Assembly: GCA_964415245.1 (NCBI GenBank)
Contig: CAYQAJ010000117.1
Location: 1-14,650, forward strand
Reading direction: 5' to 3'
DNA from: CAYQAJ01 sp964415245
GTDB taxonomy: Bacteria; Planctomycetota; Planctomycetia; Pirellulales; Pirellulaceae
Length of the DNA: 14,650 bases
This document shows, in pieces, positions 7,424-14,424 of the stretch; positions within the stretch are counted from its first letter, which is position 1; every line of letters starts with the position of its first letter. Below the pieces are notes generated by a model that had not been told where the DNA came from, made no database searches, and saw only the letters and a list, made by a program, of their open reading frames with translations. The position numbers were made by a program, and so were the translations under genes.

Positions 7424-7885
7424 CTACCCGCGATCTTCGACTGACAGCGCCTTCTCGAAGATCACTAGATTGGCGCTGCGGTCGGGGTCCCAGCGAATGC
7501 CCACCACGTCGTAGCCCTGCGCAATGGCCAGGTGCAGCATGGGCCGGTGCTGGTTCTGGCACTCGAATCGCACCGAGTGATAGCCGCGATCCGCCGCCCA
7601 GGCGTGCATTGCATCCATGAGCTGCGAGGCGACTCCCGTGCGCCGATAGTCGGGCAGCACGCCGTACAGCCACGCGAAGAAAACGTTCGGCTTCAGTTCA
7701 AAGCCGAGAAAGAACCCCACGGGCCGCTCGTCGATACTGGCCACCAGCATCAGTGGATTGTGGCGGCCTTGAAAACGGCGATGGAAGAATTCGGCGTCGC
7801 GGGGCGGACGAAAAACCTGGCCGTACAACTCCGCGATCAGCGGGATTTCGTTGGAACCGACGATCTCGACCTTGGCAGTAGCCAT
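7424..7885 (-). CDS. GNAT-family N-acetyltransferase
   Basis: A 153-residue cytoplasmic acyl-CoA-dependent acetyltransferase. Motif A is clear: the strand AWLYGVLPDYRRTGVASQLM at 71-90 carries the pyrophosphate-binding R-x-x-G-x-A at 81-86. It is followed by the alpha helix HAWAADRGYHSVRFEC, and motif B-like MLHLAIAQGYDVVGIRWD at 116-133. The acceptor cannot be predicted. The ATG at 7885 is chosen because GGGAGGG lies eight bases upstream; a longer frame reaches 7930 but would place the ribosome site inside the gene. It begins 65 bases after the TPR/peroxiredoxin-like gene on the same strand and is probably cotranscribed. Its 3' end contains one arm of a 9-bp inverted repeat. Confidence 0.88.
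   Translation of the reverse strand: MATAKVEIVGSNEIPLIAELYGQVFRPPRDAEFFHRRFQGRHNPLMLVASIDERPVGFFLGFELKPNVFFAWLYGVLPDYRRTGVASQLMDAMHAWAADRGYHSVRFECQNQHRPMLHLAIAQGYDVVGIRWDPDRSANLVIFEKALSVEDRG
7432..7463. repeat. 9-bp perfect inverted repeat at the GNAT 3' end
   Basis: GATCTTCGA at 7432-7440 pairs with TCGAAGATC at 7455-7463 across 14 bases. It sits inside the last codons of the GNAT gene, near the convergent junction with rnc. No T-tract is present on either side, so its role as a terminator is uncertain; it could also protect 3' ends. Confidence 0.4.
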
Positions 7886-7893
7886 GGTCCACG

Positions 7894-7900
7894 CCCTCCC
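7894..7900 (-). promoter_or_regulatory. Shine-Dalgarno GGGAGGG deciding the GNAT start
   Basis: On the minus strand it lies eight bases before ATG 7885, and it excludes the longer frame that begins at 7930. Confidence 0.65.
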
Positions 7901-7950
7901 TCGTTCCCGGTACACGGGCGGCACGCCCAAATTGGCGACACGTCGCCGCG

Positions 7951-10362
7951 TTACGGCGCCCGCGCGCCTCCCGCAGATTCCGTCGCCGACTGAGCCAGCA
8001 ACCTTTTGGCCTCATTCAGCACGAACGTCGGATCCATGAACGGCTCGTAGCTGATGTCCTGCCAGCGCACGCGTCCTTGCTCGTCGATTACGAAGGTGCC
8101 GTGCAGCACCTGTTGTTCAAAATCGTCGTAGGCGCGGTACGCCCGGAATACGTCGAGCGGCGCATCGGACACGAGGGGGAACGGAAACGCTCCCTCGTCG
8201 TAGTTTTCGACCGATCGCTTCAGCCCCTCGGCGTCGTCGCTGCTGATGGCAATCAGCGACAACCCGGCCTGTTCGAACTGCTCCGTAGCCGGGGCGAATG
8301 CCTGTAGTTGCTCCGCGCAGTGCAGGCAGCCGTACCCCAGATAGAAGATCACCACGACCGGGTGCCCGTGGAAGTCGTTGAGCGAGTGCTCCTTCCCCGC
8401 GGCGTCTCGCAGCACCCAGGTGGGGGCCGGCGAGGGTTGCCAACGAAACGGCCCCAGCGAATCGAGCGGAGGCCGCTCTCCCACGTCGTCGGCGGGAGGT
8501 TTCGCCAGGCGCCAATCGTCGCCAAGACCAAGCTCGGCGGCCACGGGCGCCAACCGCTCGAAGACGGGCGAGCGCAGATCGATCGATCCGGACATCTCAC
8601 GTAGCTTCTGCATCTGCCTGGCCGCTTCTTCCTTCTCGCCGCGCTGCCAGAGTACGTCGACCAATACCGCCTGCGGAAGCACTTCGTTGCCGTTGCGACG
8701 CACCAGGTCGCGCACTTCCTTCTCTGCCCCCTCACCGTCGCCCGCAAGCAGACGAAAGCGGGCTATGTGCAGTTTCTCGGCCTGCTTCGACTCCTCGAGC
8801 AATTGAACGGCGCTGGCATAGTCACCCGTTGCGGCGGCCAGCTCACCCTGAATTTGCTTGACGTCTTTCTCGAGTCCGCTGATACGACCCGCCAACGGTT
8901 TCTTTGCCTCATTCTTGGCGTTCTCAATCTCTTTGTCGTTCTTTCCCTCGTTCCGCACCTGAGACTCTGCGGTCGCGATCGCCTGTTCCTGCTCTTGGCG
9001 CGTCGTCGCCAGCCGCTGTTCGAGCTCGGTGAGCGTGGCCTTGCCCCCCTCCAGATCGCCGAGGCGAAGCTGCGCCGTGCCCAGGTGCCTCAGCCGCTCG
9101 ACCTGCTGATCGTACTCGTCGGTTGGCTCGAGGTAGGCGGTATTGCACAAATCGACCATGTCGTCCCACAACTCGTATTGCCGTAGCACTTCGAACAGAC
9201 GCAAGCGGCCGTAATAAGCGCTCCCCCTGGTATCGAGCGTGTTGTACTTAGGATGTCGCGGCAACTCGATCATGTTCTTGGCCAGATCGACCGCGTCACG
9301 CACACGCCCCACGTTAACAAGGTCGCGGATCAGCCATTCGTTGTTGTGCGCAAAATTGTGGATCTGGTCGGGCATGACGTGGTCGCGCATCATCTGGGCG
9401 TGGTCGACGCGGGCCGACGCCTCCTGGTGCCAAGTGGCGTCTTCATACCGTTGCAGCCGCGAGTAGATGTGGCCGGGCATGTGCCACATGTGGGCGATAG
9501 CCGGCGCCGCCTGACCGCACAACGCGGCGTCGGGAAGCGCCTTGCTCGGACGCCGCTGGTCCCACAGATGAATGCGGTAGTGGTGCACCGGGTGCATCGG
9601 CTCGACGGCGAGAACCTGCCCGATCAGCGCGTCGATGGCCACGGGGCTGGCGATCGGGATTCCCGCACTGCGATTGTTGTAATGTTGCAAAGCCAGAAAC
9701 GCCTTCGCCTCAATGTCGTCGGGGAATTCGAGCACGATCTGCTCGAGATCGTCGGCGTACTTCTGGGCTCGCTCTTTCCTCTTGGACGGATCAGTCTTGA
9801 AATACGTGGCCAGCGCGTCGATATACATGGCCTCGCGCTGGTTGGCTCCGCTCAGGCGATCCACGGCCTCTTCGATGAATCCCTTAGCCCGCTTGTCGTT
9901 GTACGTGTTGGCCATGGCCATGCCCCAATAGGCGATAGCGCAATCGGGATCGAGCATGGCCGCCTGGCGGAACGATCGCTCCGCCTCGAAGTACCAGAAG
10001 CCGTGCAATTGACCGACCCCCTGATCGATGAACTGTTGTGCCTCGGCGCTCTTGGTCGTGGCCGGAAAGTGCACCTTGCCGGTGCCGCCCATCAGGTACG
10101 CCTTCTGGCGAGGACCTTCGTTGAACGCTTCGCCGTGAAAGGAATGCCCGGCGAGTACGTCTGAAGGCTGCGCGTCGGTGGGAGACGTAGCGTCGGATTG
10201 CGGCGCGTCATCGGCCTGCGATGCGTCATCGGCCTGCGACGCGTCGTCGGCCCGCGACGCCGCATCGGCCTGCGCGGGTGTTTCCTGCTGTGCGAAGCTG
10301 ATCGGCGACGTCGTACACGCTACCAGTGCCGCCAACGCGGCGATCCATGATGCTCGGTTCAT
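7951..10362 (-). CDS. Exported TPR protein with C-terminal AhpC/TSA (thioredoxin-fold) domain
   Basis: 803 residues. The N-terminus MNRASWIAALAALVAC is a signal sequence; LVAC fits a lipobox, but cleavage at SFA-QQ by signal peptidase I is also possible. A low-complexity linker (about 27-65) contains ADDASQ repeats. A TPR-rich body follows (about 75-480), including HGFWYFEAERSFRQAAMLDP, AYWGMAMAN and HMWHMPGHIYSRLQRYEDA. A charged coiled-coil-like segment lies near 415-500. The last 170 residues are a peroxiredoxin-like thioredoxin fold with FYLGYGCLHC, where Cys679 and Cys682 form CxxC, and AISSDDAEGLKRS. It probably handles thiol redox or peroxide chemistry in the envelope with TPR-mediated binding; the partner is unknown. 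ATG 10362 is chosen because GAGAAAGG precedes it by six bases and gives a proper signal peptide; a TTG at 10395 is rejected. It probably forms an operon with the GNAT gene. Confidence 0.88.
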   Translation of the reverse strand: MNRASWIAALAALVACTTSPISFAQQETPAQADAASRADDASQADDASQADDAPQSDATSPTDAQPSDVLAGHSFHGEAFNEGPRQKAYLMGGTGKVHFPATTKSAEAQQFIDQGVGQLHGFWYFEAERSFRQAAMLDPDCAIAYWGMAMANTYNDKRAKGFIEEAVDRLSGANQREAMYIDALATYFKTDPSKRKERAQKYADDLEQIVLEFPDDIEAKAFLALQHYNNRSAGIPIASPVAIDALIGQVLAVEPMHPVHHYRIHLWDQRRPSKALPDAALCGQAAPAIAHMWHMPGHIYSRLQRYEDATWHQEASARVDHAQMMRDHVMPDQIHNFAHNNEWLIRDLVNVGRVRDAVDLAKNMIELPRHPKYNTLDTRGSAYYGRLRLFEVLRQYELWDDMVDLCNTAYLEPTDEYDQQVERLRHLGTAQLRLGDLEGGKATLTELEQRLATTRQEQEQAIATAESQVRNEGKNDKEIENAKNEAKKPLAGRISGLEKDVKQIQGELAAATGDYASAVQLLEESKQAEKLHIARFRLLAGDGEGAEKEVRDLVRRNGNEVLPQAVLVDVLWQRGEKEEAARQMQKLREMSGSIDLRSPVFERLAPVAAELGLGDDWRLAKPPADDVGERPPLDSLGPFRWQPSPAPTWVLRDAAGKEHSLNDFHGHPVVVIFYLGYGCLHCAEQLQAFAPATEQFEQAGLSLIAISSDDAEGLKRSVENYDEGAFPFPLVSDAPLDVFRAYRAYDDFEQQVLHGTFVIDEQGRVRWQDISYEPFMDPTFVLNEAKRLLAQSATESAGGARAP
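10205..10276. repeat. Four 18-bp tandem repeats encoding the ADDASQ linker
   Basis: Four consecutive 18-bp units (10205-10222, 10223-10240, 10241-10258 and 10259-10276) differ at a few positions, the outermost most diverged. Because 18 is a multiple of three they encode six-residue repeats of the ADDASQ type and can change in number without shifting the frame. Confidence 0.85.
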
Positions 10363-10368
10363 GCTGCG

Positions 10369-10376
10369 CCTTTCTC
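10369..10376 (-). promoter_or_regulatory. Shine-Dalgarno GAGAAAGG for the TPR/AhpC-fold gene
   Basis: On the minus strand it ends six bases before ATG 10362. It supports that start over the TTG at 10395 in the same frame. Confidence 0.5.
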
Positions 10377-10432
10377 GGTCTGCTGATTCTCGCAAGCTCC
10401 CTAGCTATTATCGCCGCGGTCGTGCTGCACCT

Positions 10433-10461
10433 AGGCTAAAGACACTGGGACAGATTTGCAA
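10433..10461 (-). promoter_or_regulatory. Possible promoter of the TPR/AhpC-fold gene
   Basis: On the minus strand TTGCAA (10461-10456), a 17-base spacer and TAGCCT (10438-10433) give a moderate sigma70 match. A start near 10426 would leave a leader of about 64 bases. GATAAT a little downstream is a possible alternative -10 but has no -35. Confidence 0.3.
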
Positions 10462-10571
10462 GAATGCCGCGAATCCGGCCGCGGACGCCTTCCCGGCCCT
10501 CCGCGTTGGATCATCCGCGCAAAACCGCGAAAGCGGCACAGGCCGGAGCACTTTCCCAGGCGGAATCGTGC

Positions 10572-10580
10572 TATATTATT
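10572..10580 (+). promoter_or_regulatory. Candidate -10 element of the FKBP gene
   Basis: TATATTATT is an isolated AT-rich patch in GC-rich surroundings, containing TATATT and TATTAT. No good -35 is seen 16-18 bases upstream. Transcription from here would give a leader of about 85 bases. Confidence 0.35.
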
Positions 10581-10655
10581 CTGGCCGACGCTCGGCCGGT
10601 CGTAGCTCGGCGCAAGCGCGACACGCGGCCGCGCGCTCCCTCCCCTCCCACCAAC

Positions 10656-10660
10656 AAGGA
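10656..10660 (+). promoter_or_regulatory. Shine-Dalgarno AAGGA for the FKBP gene
   Basis: AAGGA lies seven bases before ATG 10668, fixing the start directly before a signal peptide. The frame is open further upstream to about 10464 but has no support there. Confidence 0.7.
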
Positions 10661-10667
10661 TTTCAAC

Positions 10668-11390
10668 ATGAACCGGTTTTGGATGTTCTCCCTTGTCTTC
10701 GTGCTTCTGGCCGCACCGGCCTTCGCCCAGGAACCGGCCCAGCGCGAGGACACCGACGCACCGGCACTCGAATCGGTCAGGGAAAAAGCCAGCTACGCCT
10801 TTGGCCGCAACGTCGGCCGCTCAGTTCGCGCCGGGGGGTACGACATCGACATCGCCGCCTTCACCAAGGGTTTGGCCGACGCCATCGCCGGCGCCAAGGC
10901 GCGACTCACAGATAAGGAAATGTCCGACGCCATCGTTGCGTTTGAAGCAGAATCGGCAGCCGCGCGCGCCGAACGAGACCGCCTCCAGGCCGAGAAGAAT
11001 CTTAAGGAAGGACGCGAATTCCTTGCCGCCAATAAGGAAAAGGAGGGGGTCAAAACGCTCGAGAGCGGACTGCAATACAAAGTCATCAAGTCGGGCAAAG
11101 GCAAGACTCCCACGGCCAAGGACAGGATACGAGCGCACTACCACGGGACGCTGTTGGACGGCACCGTGTTCGATAGCAGCGTCGAGCGCGAGGAGCCCAT
11201 CGAGATCGACGTCAGCGGCGTCATCAAGGGATGGACCGAAGCCCTGCAGCTCATGAAGGTGGGCGACAAGTGGCGGCTCTTCATTCCCTCGGAGCTGGCT
11301 TACGGCGAACGGGGAGCCGGCGACTCCATCGGACCTAACGCTGTTTTAATCTTCGACGTTGAGCTGCTCGAAATCTTGGGTGACGAATAG
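10668..11390 (+). CDS. Exported FKBP-type peptidyl-prolyl cis-trans isomerase (FkpA/Mip-like)
   Basis: 240 residues. MNRFWMFSLVFVLLAAPAFA is a classical signal peptide, so the enzyme works outside the cytoplasm. Residues about 35-125 form the helical FKBP-N dimerisation domain (SYAFGRNVGRSV, then a long charged helix rich in Ala/Glu/Lys). Residues about 132-238 are the FKBP catalytic domain. The binding-pocket residues are in place: AHYHG, VFDSS, VIKGW, LAYGERGAG and VLIFDVELLEI. It should catalyse proline isomerisation and assist folding of exported proteins. The size matches FkpA/Mip proteins (about 230-270). It is transcribed away from the TPR/AhpC-fold gene. A hairpin overlapping its stop codon and a tandem repeat array follow it. 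Confidence 0.95.
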   Translation: MNRFWMFSLVFVLLAAPAFAQEPAQREDTDAPALESVREKASYAFGRNVGRSVRAGGYDIDIAAFTKGLADAIAGAKARLTDKEMSDAIVAFEAESAAARAERDRLQAEKNLKEGREFLAANKEKEGVKTLESGLQYKVIKSGKGKTPTAKDRIRAHYHGTLLDGTVFDSSVEREEPIEIDVSGVIKGWTEALQLMKVGDKWRLFIPSELAYGERGAGDSIGPNAVLIFDVELLEILGDE

Positions 11391-11404
11391 GCCCTGGCGG
11401 GCCT
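11389..11404. other. Hairpin overlapping the FKBP stop codon
   Basis: AGGCCC (11389-11394), loop TGGC and GGGCCT (11399-11404) form a perfect six-base-pair GC-rich stem. No T-tract follows, so it is not a standard intrinsic terminator. Its right arm is part of the first tandem repeat unit. Confidence 0.4.
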
Positions 11405-11450
11405 CAAAGGCGGGCCTCAAAGGCGGGCCTCAAAAAGGCGGGCCTCAAAA
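11396..11450. repeat. Four tandem 13-15 bp repeats, GGCGGGCCTC plus an A-tract
   Basis: Units at 11396-11408, 11409-11421, 11422-11436 and 11437-11450 share an identical GGCGGGCCTC core. They end in three, three, five and four A residues respectively. Copies 2-4 each sit inside AGGC-GG-GCCT dyads. The array begins six bases after the FKBP stop and precedes the SDR gene. Confidence 0.9.
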
Positions 11451-11483
11451 CTGCATAGGCCGCCGCCGCTACGGCCGGTCGCC

Positions 11484-12296
11484 TTGTACAAGCACGTCGT
11501 GACCAGCGAATCACTACACGACAAAGTGATCGTGATTGTCGGAGGCTCCGGCGGCCTGGGCCTTTCGGCCTCGGCGGCGTGCGCCAGCGCCGGAGCGCGG
11601 CTCATTCTGGTCGGCCGTAGTGAAGCCAACTGCCGCGCCGCCGGCGAGCAACTGGGACCGCAAGTGCACTGGCTCGCCGCCGACGCGACGGATCCCGATA
11701 CCAGCCGTCGCGCAATCCAACTCGCGTGCGACGAGTTCGGCCGGCTCGACGGCCTGTACCACGTGGCAGGCGGAAGTGGCCGTGCGTCCGGCGACGGCCC
11801 GCTGGACCAGATCACCGACGAAGGCTGGGAGAACACGCTCCGCTGGAATCTGACTTCGCTGTTCTATTCCAATCGCGCAGCGGCCGAGCAGTTTTTGCGG
11901 CAGAAGAGCAGCGGGGCGGTGCTCAATATGTCGTCGGTGCTGGCCTGGTCCCCTTCGCCGCGGTACTTCGCCACACATGCCTACGCCGCCGCCAAGGCGG
12001 CCGTCATCGGCCTGACCAAGGCCTCGGCCGCGTACTACGCGCCCCTCGGCATCCGGTTTAACGTGATTGCGCCGGCACTAGTCGACACGCCCATGGCGCA
12101 GCGGGCGGTCGGCAATGCCGAAACGATGGAGTATGTGAAATCGAAGCAGCCGCTCGACGGCGGAAGAGTCGGTAAACCCTCCGACCTCGACGCCGCCATC
12201 GTATATTTCCTATCCGACGAATCGCATTACGTAACAGGCCAAGTGCTGGCCGTGGATGGCGGCTGGTCGGCTAGCGAAGGACAGTATCCGCCGTAG
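11484..12296 (+). CDS. SDR-family oxidoreductase
   Basis: A classical short-chain dehydrogenase/reductase of about 270 residues, the normal size. The Rossmann motif is VGGSGGLG at 19-26, with Val replacing the usual Thr before the glycines. Also present are the acidic DATD at 67-70, HVAGG at 93-97 (NNAG equivalent), Asn122 in WNLTS, Ser150/Ser151, and Tyr167-x3-Lys171 in the order of the catalytic tetrad. A C-terminal VDGGW is at 258-261. Gly-Arg-Ser after the second strand (44-46) suggests NADP(H) as readily as NAD(H). The substrate is unknown; neighbours point to a sugar or sugar-derived alcohol. The start is uncertain. No ATG is available: TTG 11484 and GTG 11499 both lack a ribosome site. 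It is followed after 41 bases by the SIS-domain gene, probably in one transcript. Confidence 0.92.
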   Translation: MYKHVVTSESLHDKVIVIVGGSGGLGLSASAACASAGARLILVGRSEANCRAAGEQLGPQVHWLAADATDPDTSRRAIQLACDEFGRLDGLYHVAGGSGRASGDGPLDQITDEGWENTLRWNLTSLFYSNRAAAEQFLRQKSSGAVLNMSSVLAWSPSPRYFATHAYAAAKAAVIGLTKASAAYYAPLGIRFNVIAPALVDTPMAQRAVGNAETMEYVKSKQPLDGGRVGKPSDLDAAIVYFLSDESHYVTGQVLAVDGGWSASEGQYPP

Positions 12297-12337
12297 TGCA
12301 CAGGCGCCTGCCCGCCAAAGCATCGCGAGTCTGACTT

Positions 12338-13132
12338 ATGCCGACAAGTCCATCAGACGTCTATCTCGAGCGCTGCCGCGAGTTGGTCGATGCGGTTGCC
12401 GCGCAGCGCGCGAAGATCGCCGAGGCGGCCGACTGGTTCGCCGCTTCGATTTTGGCGGGCCGCGTCGTGCATCTGTTCGGCGCCGGGCACAGTCGCATTC
12501 TGGTCGAGGAAATGTGGCCGCGGTACGGGTCGTTTCCCGGCTTCAACCCGATCGTCGAGCTGTCCCTCACGTTCCACAACCCGGTGAGCGGCGCCAACGG
12601 TCAGCGGCAGGCCATGTTTCTGGAAACGCGCTCCGGCCTGGCCGAGCGCATCCTGCGCAACTTCGACGTCTCGCCCCGCGATTCGGCGCTCGTCGCTTCG
12701 TCGAGCGGCGCCAACGCCGTGCCGGTCGAAATGGCGGAGCTGCTTCGCCAACGCGGCGTGAACGTGGTGGCGATTGTCAGCCTGCGGCACTGCGAGGCAT
12801 CCGTGAGCAATCATCCTCGTGGCTTGAAACTCACCGATTGCGCCGATCTTGTGCTCGACACGGGGGCGCCAATCGGCGACGCGATGGTGTACATCGACGG
12901 CCTCGATACTCCCGTTTCTCCTGGCTCGACCGTCGGTGGGTGCATGCTGGTCAACGCGATCAAGGCCGAAGTGGCGGCGCGACTCGTGGCGGCGGGACAT
13001 CCGCCGACGGTGCTCACCGCCGGTGCCGTGGTGGGGGCCGACCGTTCAAGCCAATTGTTCGAAGCGGCCTACGACGAACACGCCCGCCGCATGTCACGCC
13101 TGTACGAAAACCTGGGACACTCGCAGCCGTAG
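12338..13132 (+). CDS. UPF0309-like SIS-domain (sugar isomerase domain) protein
   Basis: 264 residues, cytoplasmic. A single SIS phosphosugar-binding domain occupies most of the protein. There is an N-terminal helix (about 7-38), then GRVVHLFGAGHSRILVEE (41-58), FNPIVELSL (69-77), and the phosphate-binding loop SSSGANAVPVEMA (121-133, UPF0309 form SNSGxNxVPIEMA). VVAIVS (143-148), the NHPRGLKLTDCADLVLD stretch (158-174), GDAMV (180-184) and a Ser-Thr-rich STVGG loop (197-201) follow. UPF0309 proteins bind or isomerise phosphosugars by fold, but no reaction is established that I can name with confidence. The ATG at 12338 lacks a strong ribosome site, so translation may be coupled to the SDR gene 41 bases upstream. 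The sequence is intact. Confidence 0.9.
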   Translation: MPTSPSDVYLERCRELVDAVAAQRAKIAEAADWFAASILAGRVVHLFGAGHSRILVEEMWPRYGSFPGFNPIVELSLTFHNPVSGANGQRQAMFLETRSGLAERILRNFDVSPRDSALVASSSGANAVPVEMAELLRQRGVNVVAIVSLRHCEASVSNHPRGLKLTDCADLVLDTGAPIGDAMVYIDGLDTPVSPGSTVGGCMLVNAIKAEVAARLVAAGHPPTVLTAGAVVGADRSSQLFEAAYDEHARRMSRLYENLGHSQP

Positions 13133-13139
13133 CGCACGA

Positions 13140-13228
13140 CGTGGGGCAGACATTCCTGTCTGCCAGATCGCCAACGAAGGTACAACCAACTTGTGGAACC
13201 TTAGGCAGGCTGGAAAGCCTGCCCCACG
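13140..13228. repeat. REPIN-like element: two inverted hairpins before the metE-like gene
   Basis: The left arm (13140-13164) begins CGTGGGGCAG and contains the stem GGCAGACA, loop TTCC and stem TGTCTGCC. The right arm (13204-13228), read on the opposite strand, begins with the same ten bases and has stem GGCAGGCT, loop TTCC and stem AGCCTGCC. The arms match at 21 of 25 positions, and the four differences form two compensated base pairs. A 39-base centre contains AAGGT (13177-13181) facing ACCTT (13198-13202). The element ends four bases before the metE-like ATG. No transposase is nearby; such elements are typically mobilised in trans by a RAYT transposase. Confidence 0.85.
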
Positions 13229-13232
13229 ATTC

Positions 13233-14267
13233 ATGCAACCACGCCCCCTTCGAACGACGGTTATCGGTAGCTATCCATTCCCCGGATGGCTCGAATTCGC
13301 CAGCGCGAACCTGAGTCAGTTCGGCCCCGACGACATTGCCGAATTGCAGGACGACGCCGTGATCGCCGCCGTGCACGACCAGATGGCGGCCGGGCTCGAC
13401 GTGGTGACCGACGGCGAGCAGACCCGACTCGATTTCAACTTGTCGTTCTACGGCTATCTCGAAGGCATCGACCTGGAGTCCGGCACCCCGCGCTGCTATG
13501 GTCCTCCCGCGCACGACCAGCGCGGCCGACACCAGATCAGCGGCGAGATTCGCGCGCCGCGCGGTCTGGGCGCGGTCGACGAGTTCCAGCGGCTGCAAGG
13601 GCTTGCACCGGCGGGTGTGACGCTCAAGGCCAGTGTGCCGGGGCCGTACACCCTTAGCGGGCGGCTCGTCCCCGGCGGCCGTTACCGCGACCGATACGAA
13701 GTGGCCGAAGCCCTGCTCCCTATCGTGCGCGACGAACTGGCGGCGCTGGTGCAATCGGGCTGCCGCGAATTGACGGTCGACGAGCCGTCGATGAGCTGTT
13801 ACGCCTATCGCGAGGACCGCCGGCGGTTGGTCGACCTGTTCAATCGCACAGTAGAACCCGTGGTTGGCAAGTGCCGGCTCTCCACGCACCTCTGCTTTGG
13901 AAACTACAAAGGGCGCGCGGTCGGACCGAGGCGCTACGCCCCCATGTTCCCCGATTTCCTCGACTTTCAGGTCGACGAGATTCACGTGGAGATGGCCAGC
14001 CGCGAATTTGCCGAGATCGAGCTGATCGCCATGATCGCCCAGCGGCGCGACGTGGCGGTCGGCGTGATCGACGTAAAGAGCTACTACGTCGAATCGCCCG
14101 ACGACGTGGTCCAGCGCGTGCGACTCTGCCTCAAGCACGCTCCGGCCGAACGGTTGGCATTTGCCCCGGACTGCGGCCTCAGCCAGACAGCGCGCTGGGC
14201 GGCGCGGCGCAAGCTGGCCAATATGGTGGCCGGCGTCGAGCAAGTCCGCCGCGAGCTGTGGCTTTAG
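13233..14267 (+). CDS. MetE-like (cobalamin-independent methionine synthase C-terminal domain) protein
   Basis: 344 residues, corresponding to the C-terminal catalytic half of MetE and to archaeal-type short MetE proteins. It has the beta-barrel start TTVIGSYPFPGW at 9-20. All zinc ligands are present: His219 and Cys221 (STHLCFGNY), Glu253 (HVEMASREF) and Cys314 (FAPDCGLSQTARW). It should bind zinc and activate a thiol for methyl transfer. The acceptor (homocysteine or another thiol) and the methyl donor are uncertain because the folate-binding N-terminal domain of full MetE is absent. ATG 13233 gives the family N-terminus, but no ribosome site exists because the REPIN-like element ends at 13228. 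The frame is open upstream, so TTG 13191 inside the element is a remote alternative. It lies 100 bases after the SIS gene and could be read with it. Confidence 0.88.
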   Translation: MQPRPLRTTVIGSYPFPGWLEFASANLSQFGPDDIAELQDDAVIAAVHDQMAAGLDVVTDGEQTRLDFNLSFYGYLEGIDLESGTPRCYGPPAHDQRGRHQISGEIRAPRGLGAVDEFQRLQGLAPAGVTLKASVPGPYTLSGRLVPGGRYRDRYEVAEALLPIVRDELAALVQSGCRELTVDEPSMSCYAYREDRRRLVDLFNRTVEPVVGKCRLSTHLCFGNYKGRAVGPRRYAPMFPDFLDFQVDEIHVEMASREFAEIELIAMIAQRRDVAVGVIDVKSYYVESPDDVVQRVRLCLKHAPAERLAFAPDCGLSQTARWAARRKLANMVAGVEQVRRELWL

Positions 14268-14309
14268 CGCGATTCGCCGCGATACGTTGATTTGTCGCTT
14301 GCGGTTTCG

Positions 14310-14343
14310 CCACAACAAAGAAGACGAGGCGCGACAGTTGTGG
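14310..14343. repeat. 7-bp inverted repeat between the metE-like and UlaG-like genes
   Basis: CCACAAC (14310-14316) pairs with GTTGTGG (14337-14343) across 20 bases. It lies about 45 bases after the metE-like stop. The loop is long and there is no T-tract, so it may be chance or a binding site. Confidence 0.25.
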
Positions 14344-14424
14344 AGGTGCCCGAGAGGGGACGCGAGAAACACATTGGCGCAGCGGTGCCAAACGTGCCGC
14401 GAATCTTTCCGCTCGACAGAAACC

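Larger units (their letters stand above)
10363..10667. other. 305-base divergent gap between the TPR/AhpC-fold and FKBP genes
   Basis: No gene is supported in the gap. It holds the ribosome sites of both genes, a possible minus-strand promoter (10433-10461) and an AT-rich -10-like island for the plus strand (10572-10580). It also has a short CCGC-GAAA-GCGG hairpin before that island. Confidence 0.5.

Noticed and set aside
6654..7673. 339-codon open frame on the minus strand across rnc
   Set aside because: It overlaps the clear RNase III gene and part of GNAT; its translation is Arg/Ala/Leu-rich without family features.
9253..10164. 303-codon open frame on the plus strand
   Set aside because: It lies opposite the TPR/AhpC-fold gene, has no ribosome site and shows no recognisable domain.
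12301..12310. Ten-base palindrome CAGGCGCCTG between the SDR and SIS genes
   Set aside because: It is a perfect palindrome but too short and GC-only to call an operator or terminator; common by chance in such sequence.
12256..13314. 352-codon plus frame spanning the SDR end, the SIS gene and the REPIN-like element
   Set aside because: The UPF0309 match is in another frame; this one has biased composition and crosses gene boundaries.
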